This document shows, one piece after another, positions 1 through 10,800 of a DNA stretch of 64,000 bases. A program made the position numbers and the translations under genes. The stretch lies in contig JBANDB010000010.1 in NCBI GenBank assembly GCA_037576215.1, positions 1,860,001-1,924,000 on the forward strand, written 5' to 3'. The stretch comes from Armillaria gallica. Taxonomy: Eukaryota; Basidiomycota; Agaricomycetes; Agaricales; Physalacriaceae. The notes beneath the pieces were generated by a model. It did no database searches. It was not told where the DNA came from and saw only the letters and a list, made by a program, of their open reading frames with translations. How positions within the stretch are numbered: the stretch's first letter is position 1; every line of letters starts with the position of its first letter.

Positions 1-837
1 GATGCGGGTATTCGTTTCTGGGGACAAATTCCATGACGGGGTTTGGTAATGGGTGTGTGTAGCGAAGAGAAGAGAAGGAGTAGAATGACGCATCACGTTC
101 TGGACGCACGTGCTGGTGCGAGGGTTTAGACGACCGCCTCTCTCAGATAGAAGATTCTGTGGTGTTCGGACGCCATTGAGAGAGACGGAAGCTTGACATG
201 ACTCTATCGAAAGACATGATAGCTTTTCGAGGGCAGAATGGTTGTGCATAACTGGTCAGGTAGACTGAACATCAAAATCAGGCAAGAGACGCGACCGCCG
301 CACCTTTTCCTGCGCTAACTTGAGGAGTCCGAGTGAAAAGGATGGAGGCAGGAAAATAGAGATATAATCCTCGCAAGGCGGTTTGGTTTGTGGGATAGGG
401 GATACGCACGCCTCCACCTAGATGGGCAGGTGTGATGCCAACTTCTTCCGGTACAGGGATACAGAGCTCCCGCGATGTCGAGCGACGACGGTAGTTCTTC
501 CTCTTCCGCAGCATGCCTTTATGAGTTTGGTGCCTTGGCGTTTCGTTCTAAAGTTCAGGTGGTAGAACGAGAAGGGTACGCTCTGATAGTCGTGTCGAGC
601 GCGTAAGACAACCTGGTCCTGGCCAGTCGACGTCTGATCGATGGAAAATGAAAGTGTATCATGCCTAAACGAAGCTCGGGGATGATGTATATGGCGTGTA
701 ACGGTAGGGATGTCGACTTTGAGACGCAGCAAGACAGAGCGCAAGAGAGGCTTGACGCGGTGGTTGACGCGAAGGACAAATTCAGGGGCGGTGGCGGAGA
801 AATACCGGCCCTATTCTCCGCTTGCTTTTCTCCTTAA

Positions 838-1140
838 ATGGCACAAGTCTGTCCTCCTCCGTCTCTTTCTACAGCTACCCACTAAGCCAATGACAGCGCG
901 CTCCTCATCCGTCGGCCGATGCTCGCCCAGTGCGGCATCGTCCTCTTTGGCACCAACGACATCATCGCCCAACAGCTAATCGAGAAGAAAGGTTCAAGAC
1001 GGCATGACGTGCGTAGCGCTTTACTCCAGTCATCCTCTCTCTCCTAACACACACATGTAGTTCATTCCCAACGTCCAGCTCACATTCTACGGCGACGCGA
1101 CCTTTGGCACTGCTTGTCGCTACACAACACGTCCTTTGGA
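838..1140 (+). pseudogene. SYM1/Mpv17-PMP22 family fragment (copy 1)
   Basis: The translation around 890-1010 gives the N-terminal Mpv17/PMP22 signature (Met-Leu-Ala-Gln-Cys-Gly, then GTNDIIAQQLIEKKG). It lies between a plausible 3' splice site at about 888 and a GTGCGT donor after the RRHD residues. Mpv17/SYM1 proteins are small four-helix membrane proteins of the mitochondrial inner membrane or peroxisome. Only about 60 residues can be followed; the remaining helices are absent and downstream frames are broken, so this is a fragment carried in repeat DNA. Related fragments lie near 17.1, 29.6, 44.4 and 56.0 kb. Confidence 0.6.
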
Positions 1141-2900
1141 GGGTGTATCTCTCGCCGTCTAGCGTCGTTGGCGTACATTGAGCTTGAGGTTGTCGTGACA
1201 GGCATGGAATACCATGAGTGCAGCGCTGAACGACAGTCAGTATCCATTTCTTCGAATCCATCCGTGTTTCTCAAATTTCTCGTTGGGATAGTTGCAATTG
1301 ATTGTATATCAACTTCAACGTTCAAACCCACGATCCAGTCAGATGGTACCGCATGCAGGACAAGCTATCTGCGTTAGGTCGAGGTTTCAAGCTTGCATTT
1401 TAAGCTGCACTGAAGACTCCCCTACGGAAGTCAGAAAGATACCAGAGACGCCTTTCGGTATGCTTCTTGTCTCCTTTGACGTCAGGCGTCTCAGGGGAAC
1501 AATAGGATTTGCATACTCAACAGATGCACTGTATGACGAGATCCGACTGCCACCTTCGAAATTTCCCCCGAAGGAATGTATGCAACCGGCCGCCCTCGCT
1601 TCATGCGCGCCGATGATACGCAGACAGATGGCATTGGATGCTCTGCCGCTACGTCGAGAAAGACATCAATAATCTCCCGTTCATTTCGTCGCGCTCCCCC
1701 GCGGATCCAAACACCATGATCCCAACGCTCATCTTTTCGCAATCATGCTCTATTATGGAACACCTGGGGCGCATCGGTGGACCATACGACTCGCCCGGGA
1801 ATAGGTCAGTGCTCCTAGTGCGCGTCTATATACGACAGTCACTGAACCGAAGACAGGAAAGCATTGGCGTCCGTGGTGCGATATTTGCAGGAACATGCCA
1901 TGGACAGTTGGGCGGAGGACCATCTTTTGTGGGATCCGTGTCGCTGCGAACCTGCTATTCTTGATTTCAAGCACTCGGAGTTTACCCCAAACTCCCATTG
2001 ACCACCCTGTGAAGAGATGGGAGCTCGAGGAAGAGGGAAAATAAGCGGTGTATAGTCCTTGCGACAATGACCGCCATTTCTCTTGCCCTCAGATGAGTAG
2101 TGTGCGTCTCCACCGTCGCACGCCCGGCGCAGAGTGGATGTAAAGGTGCGCCGCTTGCGTTGCTCGCATGATTTGATGTTCACAGTCTACCTAACCAGTT
2201 ACGCAAACCCTTCCGCTCTCGAAACCCTATCATGTCTTTCGATAGAGTCATGTCAAGCTTCCCTCTCTCGCAATGGCGTTATCTTTACGAACATCACACA
2301 ACCCTTTATCCCAGTCGTCTAAACCCTCGCACTCCCTCTAACAGACACGTCCATCAAGCATACTTTGCGCTACCTGTTTTTCTATCTGCTTGCCCGTGAA
2401 TAAGTTCGTCACGGACGACCTCCACGTCTCTTCAATGCTGCCGACCAGATTGCAGCGCGTCGTCACGCAGTGAACTGCTTCTATCCATTTTGCACTCTCC
2501 CATCGCCTGCTCTTACCAATGCATATGCTCTGGGAAGACTAAGTTCCCCGGAGTAGGATTTCCGTGCACGACGCTTACTCCATCTTTCCCTCCCTTTTCA
2601 TGTTCTAGTCACTCCCTGCGAACGGTGCTTCACGCAGTACCAAATCGAGCTCAAGTACCCCACCCCCAACCCCAATGCGACCCAGGCATCATATGTACCT
2701 CCACGTACGAATTCGAATGAGGCCCGCGCATCCCCTTCCCCCTCTGCGAAGTAGCACCCACCAAGCCCTTTCCTTCATACATGGGCTGCGGAATAGAGTG
2801 ACCCTGCTACGGAAGCCTTTCTCGCAGTCACGAATTTAGTACAAATTTCTAAGATGTGCCGAACTATCAGGACACAGTGTGTCAGGTAAACTTGCCATTG

Positions 2901-2994
2901 TCGGATGTGGTGTAATGGCTAGTGTTGTCGCCTCTCATCAGATGTTGTGCTATTTCTTCCACGGCAGCCCAGGGTTCGATTCTCTGTATTCGAA
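2901..2994 (+). tRNA. tRNA-Glu(CTC)-like, intron-containing, degenerate
   Basis: A cloverleaf can be drawn. The acceptor stem is TCGGATG with TATTCGA, followed by a Glu-type D arm, anticodon loop CTCTCA, an intron-like insert of about 22 bases after position 37, and a T arm with TTCGATT. The anticodon stem has a C/A mismatch at its base that is absent from the inverted-repeat partner at 53962-54055, so this copy is probably decaying. A run of five T follows, as expected for a Pol III terminator. Confidence 0.5.
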
Positions 2995-3191
2995 TAACGT
3001 GTCTCTTTCTTGAATTTTTCATAGAGTTCAAATGGGGCCTAGGGTTGTAGTTGGATTCTTGGAAAGAACTGTCTGGGATAGTTACTGGCCCCTGGGAACA
3101 TACGCACAGTCGTCGTTTACTCTTTCCGAGTCTCTTTTTCTTGCAATGCGCCCGTGTCACTCTCTCCACTCACGTTTGATAAGTCTCCAAC

Positions 3192-3217
3192 GGCTATCCC
3201 GTCTTTGGGACATCAGC
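3192..3217 (+). other. Conserved 26-base motif downstream of tRNA-Glu (copy 1)
   Basis: The 26 bases start GGCTATCC and end ACATCAGC. They also occur at 46998-47023 and 58942-58967 (plus) and 53724-53749 (minus), varying at one position (C or T after ATCC). The flanks are much less conserved. The core can form a small hairpin, TGTC or CGTC with GACA around a TTTGG loop. Each copy lies 120-315 bp downstream of a tRNA-Glu-like sequence. Function unknown. Confidence 0.7.
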
Positions 3218-3479
3218 GCTCAACCTTTTTTTTGAATGAGCGATAACACGAAATCAAAGTTGGTTCATACCACGTTCTCGCATTGAACCTTTCCTGGGTG
3301 ATGGTTGTGTGATTAGAAACCGACAGGGAACAAGTACACTTAGATTCAATGTATCCATATCATGTTCAATGTAATAGGTATGGCAGTGTCAAGACAGTGT
3401 GAAGAGGTCAAGGGAAGGATAGCTATTAGAAATAGAAGGCCGCTATACAGCTGTCGCAGGCTCCGTCCTCTCAGCAAAA

Positions 3480-3680
3480 CTAGTGTCCTTTCCTAGCAAT
3501 AACACGAAGTTGAAGAAGCACGGCCCTCTTAGCCGCGCACAAGGGCATCATTCTCAAAATCACCGCCTGTTCCTCCGCCATCCTGCCGGGAGACCAATCC
3601 GGGACGTGCAACACTATAACGATCCTCTTCAGAGCAGGCGCCGAGTGACACAGCAAAGCGTCAATCGGGCCTAGGTCCAT
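3480..3680 (-). pseudogene. 3' fragment of the 409-430 aa gene at 52193-53485
   Basis: The 66 codons starting MDLGPIDALLCH and ending VIARKGH match the C-terminal end of the intact gene at 52193-53485 with only a few substitutions. The rest of the gene is missing because IR1 homology ends at 3680. The Met at the 5' end is internal in the parent protein. This is a truncated duplicate with no promoter of its own. Confidence 0.85.
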
Positions 3681-4497
3681 CGGTTTCTGACCTCCAAAGA
3701 GGTTTGATTCAGACTTTTACACTTCCCAAGCAAACTCAGCTCTACGACCCGACAGTGAGTACGAGTAGTTTAAGAACTCCAGACATGACCCTCCAGTTTC
3801 ACGAGACAAGGCTCATACTTGGATCAGTAAACAACTGCTTGCACGCATACTTTAGTATCAAATTCCTGTTACCTATTCTCATGGTAGCATGAATCTATCA
3901 ACACTGTCTAGTCCCCCAAGTACTAGAGATTCTCGTTTGGGCAAAATCTGTCGCATCATCATCTAGGAAGATAGAAACTTCACCAAAACTCGGGCAATTC
4001 TGGGCCCGGAAATGAGTACCGATAGTCCAGATACAGCGGGCTCCACTCCTCGACCCACATCTCCACATTGTCCCCAATGACATCTCGGATATCTTCTTCC
4101 ATAATGTGAGCGGTATAACTACCCTTCTCAAAGGAAATTTCGATCATCTTCAGCTGTCCTGCTTTACAGCGAGAGCGGATCATATTGAGTAGGGTAAACC
4201 TCATCGTCTTGTGAAGGAGATACCCAGACTCAAAGCAGAGGACAAGATGGCGCAGATTGGGTAAAATTGAGGAAGGAGCAAGGATCTCGGAAACACCATC
4301 CCAATCCGGACCGAGTTCGAGTTTGAGGTGGGAGATCATAGAACTTGCATAGAACATGCCTGTGATGAGAAGATGTTGCTGATCGAGGCTGATGGTATGC
4401 CCGCGCACATACTCAAGCTCTCGAGACGACATCAAGATCGACGGAGGAAGGGAGCGATGCCAGACGACGACGGCGATCCCTCAGGAACTTCAACAAT
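3681..4497 (-). pseudogene. Truncated, frameshifted F-box protein copy (F1)
   Basis: The minus strand carries the C-terminal third of the F-box family found complete at 22617-24155 and 48728-50257, including the GPELPEFW end and stop at 3980-3982, plus the 3' flank down to 3681. Compared with the intact copies, an 11-base insertion near 4340 (a partial repeat of a CATAGAAC word) shifts the frame, and homology ends at about 4497. The F-box and cysteine cluster are absent. It abuts the left arm of IR1 directly, so it is one side of a chimeric junction. Confidence 0.85.
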
Positions 4498-4873
4498 AGG
4501 GAGGGTCAGAGTTGGTCGATTATGAAGTCGATTATGGGGGCACTATCGTGGGATAACCATAATCGACCGCAACGGCATAACCGACTCGGGCTCCCCTGCT
4601 GCTGGAGTAGCATTTACCCAGCAATCGAGACCCGTACGATACAGATGCTGAGATGCATCGTTTGTAACGTCTCAGCAAGGCGGTAACGACACCAGTATAC
4701 CTCGTGTGGCGGGGGTTCAAGCTTCTTTACGAGGGTACGATGGCTTGGAACGGAACTTGACCAAAACGCTTTGTCTACAAAATAATCTTGATACTTCGGC
4801 TACATACTGCTACATACACACTACGATGTTTATCAATGATCTTGATCTTTACTTACTTTCCAAAATTTCTTCT
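4498..4873. other. Intergenic; short inverted and direct repeats, no gene
   Basis: This separates the truncated F-box copy from the end of the helicase gene. GTCGATTATG occurs twice in tandem (4515-4524, 4527-4536), and the second copy forms an 11-base inverted repeat with 4557-4567 (GTCGATTATGG / CCATAATCGAC, 19-base loop). The rest probably holds the helicase 3' untranslated region. No coding potential is recognised. Confidence 0.6.
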
Positions 4874-7800
4874 TCAAGCGCCTGCTGCCCATCTCCATGG
4901 GCTTGCTGCTCCACCTTGCTGCTTTGAGATGTCTTCATATTCTCGAGCGCGGCTATTGGAGGGGTCAAGATTTTTGCGGCCACCACCTATCGGCGCTCTA
5001 CATTCAGGACTAAAAGAGAACCTGGTGTTAGCAAAGACAACAACTGTTCCAATTCGCGAACTGACCATCGGCTAGCCTGCATTGCTCCTCCGCACTGAAA
5101 AGATATTTCAGTTTCTTAGACATCAGTTTAGAAGATGTTCATACCTCTGTGATAACGAATGTGTGACCATTTATACAATTATAGAAATGACCTCGGTGCG
5201 AAAATCCTAAGGCTTTCACAATGTCCTGTTTCTCCTGTAGGGACACCGGTTGATAGACGCCGTCCTTTATAATGTGATCTTCTAATTTCCCGTATTCTGC
5301 GAAGCAGCGCTCGATTTTGGTGCCACAATTCCCATAGAACCATCGACGATCTTCATAGATCTCGGATGGATTGTTCGACGCTGGACGACTTGTGAAGTAT
5401 GACCGTTCAAGCTCTCGCAAATGGCTCCTCAGCTTCTTCTTGTCGGCTTGAACCTCCGCCACCAAGCCATCCCGAGCTTCCGCCAACACCCCACTTTTGA
5501 ACGCATCTCTACGTTTCTCCAACATCGAAAAACGGAACTGTTCAAAGTCTGAACAGAGCATTAGGCTAGCAGAACGGGCGGCTAGGCGTGACGAAGAAGT
5601 CGCGTGAGAGATAGCAATAGCCTTCTGACAGTCGGCGATGCAAGATTGATAGATGAACAAGGTGAATGAATACCAGACATTACGATGATGAAGAGCTTCG
5701 GGTTCGTTGGAAGTTACTGGAAGCCCCTCAAAACGAGAACGGGCAATGCTTCCCAGCATGAGCCTTAACTCGACGGACAATATGAATGCCTCCAGGAGGT
5801 GGCGACGATCAACCTTAGGAGGAGGTTGTCCAATCTTCGAGTCAACGTTGCACATTGCAACGTGTTCGGGGGAGACCCGTAGTATTTCCGGTGGCGGGTC
5901 GGCAGCAATGTGCTCAATCTCCAAGCGGTAGAGAGTAGAAAGAGCTGACTGGTAGGCGCGGACATGTGCGGACCGCATCTTCGTAATGCTGGTTACCCTT
6001 TTGTAGACTCTATGAATATCCACAACAATGTCCATCCATGCTTTGGCCTCGGAGCCTGACAAACCATGACGAGTAACCATGGACCTAGCACTGAACATAT
6101 CATGATTTAAGACTTCGTCTGTCTTCTCCGTCATGGAACCTTTCCTTGTTTCGACGAGATCCTCAAAGTCATCAGCAGGATGGCATTCGAAATTCGGCGC
6201 GGCTTCAAGTTTCTTAGCCCGAGCTTCTAGTTCTACCAGACCGCCGCTGAGGGTCTCGATAGATGGAACGATCTCGGCAAGACGTTGAGACATCACACTG
6301 GCCACATTCTGTTCCAAGATGTCGAGATTCGCTCGCTTGAGGACCCTTCCATAGCGCCGAGCCGTAATAGGTGCCCGGCAAGTTGGACAGGTCGGCGGTC
6401 GTTGAAATTCGGTAGGAGGAGCTTTCATTCTCGTGTAGGACCCCATTTCGTCGACCTCATAATAGTCCGTCATTTGACAATGACCATCTAACGTCTCCAC
6501 TGTGAAGATGTGCCCGCAATCTAGAGTAATCAGTCTTTCGCTGATATCCTCCGATCCAACAGGTATATCAGCCAGTGTCCGTTGCATGACAAAATCTACA
6601 ATGTCCGTTTTGGCTTCATTGGAGAGACATTCGATGCACATCTGTTGAAGGCACGGTTCACCGCATACTGGAATGGAGCTTAGTTTGCTCGAGAACCGTA
6701 CACCAAGACGACTTACCTGAAGGGCAGATATGGCCGCATTGGAGAATGGTGCGACATGGTTCATCACATGGCAGGCGTGCACATATCTTGAGTCAAAGTT
6801 AGCGCCAATAACCATGGAAAAGGAATAAAATAAGACGACTCGCCGATCCACAGAGAACAGGACAAGACAGATGTGGACAGATCCAGTCACATGGTTCAGC
6901 ACAAGGTGGACAGTCCTCAGCGCATGGCTTGGGACACTTGTGATGGGAACAACGTTGACGACATGTCCGCTTACATGAGGTATTGCATTCGTGGTCCTGA
7001 GAACAATCCAGACCACATTGATGTTGACAGAATAAGAGGCGCTCGCAGCTGTGCAACTTGTGCAAGGTGCGGTTGATTCTTAAGCTGATATCTTCGTTGA
7101 TTCCCCGAGAGACCAGATTAAGTTTCGTGCAGTCCCCACAAGAGGTCTTGCACATCTTTCCGCAGCACGACATACTTCCTCCGCAAACCTCGAGGCATCT
7201 GTGCTTTCGAGGATCATCGGAACAGCGCATTGTTGCTTCATGTCCACAAAGCAACAACCGTTTTGTGACCTCTGCATAACAAAAAACCGAAGATAGGTTT
7301 TCCGCTTGATGGCTGGAAGAGAGTAACTTAAAGTCAGTCAAGCGTCAGCACGAGAGTTGATCCTCGTACCATGAAATTGATGCCTCATGGCCGCAAGGTA
7401 ATACGACATTGTAAAGCGGAAATTCGCAGGGGCCACATTTGTCCGAGCATCTCTTAGGGCATGGGTGCATACGAGGACATGGAGTTCGGAGACACGGCAT
7501 ATCGCACCACATATTGCGGTGTTTGTCAAGGTCAAGATGACACTAATGAAACGATAACCTTGAGTATCGACGGCACAGAGAATAGTCAATTGAGAATACC
7601 ATAGAAGGACAATTGTGGCCACAGTCCATACGGTAATCGCAAGGCAAGCAGCAACCACCTGCAGGTAGTTTATTAATTCTGGCAGTCGTAGTCATTGGTA
7701 TGTAGCTGCTCGCCTTCGGGTGCTACAACGCTGAGTTGACCCGGTGCATTGATTATATTCCTCTGATCTGGGTGGCGAGGGCATATTACTGGAAAGCCGA

Positions 7801-10800
7801 ACCCGATCTGGTCCCGTTGATCCATTTCGTCTATGATAGTCTTCCAGGTTGGATTTTGACGAAGGTTGGAGGCGTTTCCTAGAATATACAGTCCATGCTG
7901 AGCACGTGACAGAGCTACATTGATTCGATTGGAAGACTAGAAGTATACGTCACTGGACCAGGTTGAATCCATGAAAACGTCTAAATTACCTTCAGGAAGC
8001 CAATTGACTCATCAGTATCGAAAGATCCAGAGTTTCTGACAAGCGAAACGATGACGATTTTTGCTTCCTCGCCCTGGAAAATATCCACCGTGCCTAGACG
8101 AACCTAGGAAGCGTCATCACCAATACAACGACAAAAACAAGGGAAATCATACATGCTTGGACACTGTAACTTGCTCTACATACCCTTCATCGTCCATTCC
8201 CTCTCTGATTAGCTGATCCTGATCGCGTTCATCGATAGAAACGGTAATTTTGAGGGAATTCAGGGCAGATCTCAGCTCTCGTAACTGACCCAAATATGCG
8301 CAAAGGACGGCAATATCTCTAGGTGCACTATAAGCCTCTTGCTTCAAAAAGTACACGACAAGATCGACAATCATTTTAACCTAGTCTTTGTTTAAGCACT
8401 GTTTCCTTTCTAAAAGCGGAAGTCAACTCACCTCGAATGTATTGACTCTGGATACTGAGCCTTCATCTGCAGCTTTCTCCCGGTTCGTGTGAGTGAAAAA
8501 GAAAAGGTCCTTTCGCATTCCTTGAACGGGCGGGTACTTCTTGACGAGGTCGTGATCCTCCAAGTTAGGATACAAAATCGTTCTGATGGAGACATAAATG
8601 ACAAGTTTTCAAAAAAGTAGCTGAGAGAGAGATAACAAACCGGATATTATGAGAAATGCTAGGACGCATTCTCCGCTGAACATTGATCTGGGTCATTGGG
8701 AGCCGACCATCCGCCAGTCGTTCCATCAACGAACGGTCAAATTTGTACAATTCACGTCCTCGCTCACTATCCATTGAGAGAGCTGAAAAAGAATGATAAA
8801 TGAAGGTGAGACCAGGTCTGGACATCCAACTCACAAAAATTGGCCAAGGTGGGTCGAAGTTGCTGAGGGTCCCCTATACAAATAAGATGTTGCACTTGGA
8901 AAAGTTTATAATTCGACTCAAGGAGAATAGATTACCATCGTTCACTCACCAGATGGCACAAGAGAAGACAGGATATGGGCCTCAAGGACTTGTCCTGCTT
9001 CTTCGACCATCAAAACTTTGGGCGCCACGGTCTGATGCGAATACTAAGAAAATGACAAACAGTGTTAAGTATACTTACCGTCAAAAGTGAGGTAAGTTCA
9101 GCAGCACCATTAGTGGTGCACCCGATGAGATCTATTCGAGATAGCAATTGACGTCGACTCTGTGATTTATTAGTTGAGTGAATGTACCAAGCTCAGGAGC
9201 TGCCACTAACCTCGTCCCTGGCATCGTTGAACCGCTTACAAGCGACTTCATACTCTTCCCGGCGTTCTTCGTAATCTTGTCTGTGTTTGTTATATGCAAA
9301 GGCTCTCATTTCGCGTTCCCAGAATGCGGCCAGTGTTTGTCGCTCTCCGACAGACATGTTCCAGATGGCATCGACAACCAGAAGCTCATCAATTGGTCTG
9401 GAAGTGGCTGGAGTAGGCGGAACCATGCCCTCTGGGTATCCCGATGGTACGAAGAAGTTGTTCATGCGTGTCAAGTAATCCTGCTGGAGCTCCGCCGCAA
9501 GGATCAGTTCCTGTTCCTGCTTCTTCTCTTTAGAAGACCGCGCGGTACTCTGTGGAGGCTGTAGAAACGAGATATCCTGCCCTGTTTTCCAAAAGGAATA
9601 TATAGTATTAGGGATGTCGACATCGCGGCATTTCTTCTTTGGGTTCAGGACGGTTGTCCATTGCCCTTCTGCTTTAAAATCCTGGTGAAGGTCTTCTGCC
9701 AGTTTATCAATCCAGAAAGGAGGGCTCATGAACGAGTCAAGATGATCGGGGAAGGTTTCTTGCAGATAGTTGGTAACGGTCTCCCAGTCATGTGCAGGCG
9801 TCTGGATATGCTGCAGGATTGTCCTCATCTCGTCCTCCAGTCTGCGCATGGAAAAACGCTCCTTGCGCACAATCTGATCCAGCGATGAAGATGCATCATC
9901 CTTCATCTTCTCCAGCTTATCCAAGGTATATTCATTGATACGTTCGTCCGAGGACCGGGATCCCAGCCTAACAAGATTCGTCGTGATTTTTGCGTCCAGC
10001 AGGGATAGTAGCATGTGATCCAGTGCATGATTTGTGAAAGCGATCATCACAATGGGCTTGACTTTGTTGGCGAATAAGACCCGAAGCAGCTCTTTTCCGG
10101 TAAAACTCTATGCCTGCTCTTAGAACGCACGTCATATCCAAGAATCAATACCACTACACACCTTTCCGGTACCCGGAGGTCTAGATTCCCAAGACCTTGT
10201 TAGCATCATTCAGCACCTTGATGATAGCAAGAACATACCCTTGAATTAGAGCGACCTCCTGTGTCAAAGCATCGACCACAGCGTCACATTGACTGGGGTC
10301 TAAAAGGCTTGATGATTTCAGCTGCAGTCGGGCTCTCCGGATCGATAGAGGGTCGGTTGTATTCAATGGATGGATATATTCCATTCTATCTTTCGATAGG
10401 CATTCTAATTTATATCGGAAAGACAGGTTCTGGCTGTACTTCGGAGGGTACACTCTGGGAGGAGTCGCGGTTGCGCCACAGATATAATTGGAAAACGGAA
10501 TAGAAGTAGGTGCCACGGAACGCAACTTCTCCAAAAAGGGCCTGATAGACTCGAACATGACGTTGTTGTCGACCAAAAATGCAAACCGATGCTCATCAAC
10601 AGTAATCTTGTCCTGTCGCAAAGCGCCGAGTTCCACGTCAGGATCGAAAAATTTGACGCGTACTTCTATACGGCTCTCATGGAATTTCGACGACTCGACA
10701 ATGTCATCCGTCGATGAAGAAACAGTTCCAACATAGATCCTTAGACGACGTGAATGTGCGACGACTAAAACGACAAGACTGCCGGCACTGAGACGTCGTG

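Larger units (their letters stand above)
1..3680. repeat. Left arm of large inverted repeat IR1
   Basis: This arm is the reverse complement of 53285-56973, with small differences throughout, and is cut by the window edge at base 1. In order it carries an untranslatable stretch, a SYM1/Mpv17 first-exon fragment (about 838-1140), about 1.7 kb of unrecognised repeat DNA, a tRNA-Glu-like sequence (2901-2994), a conserved 26-base motif (3192-3217) and the last 65 codons of a gene that is complete at 52193-53485. Homology stops abruptly at 3680, where F-box 3' flank begins. Parts of the same unit recur at 15.6-17.4 kb, 24.6-25.3 kb, 28.4-31.6 kb and 42.4-45.6 kb. Confidence 0.9.

Noticed and set aside
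9178..9564. 128-codon plus-strand ORF
   Set aside because: Antisense to helicase coding exons that carry recognisable protein sequence on the minus strand.
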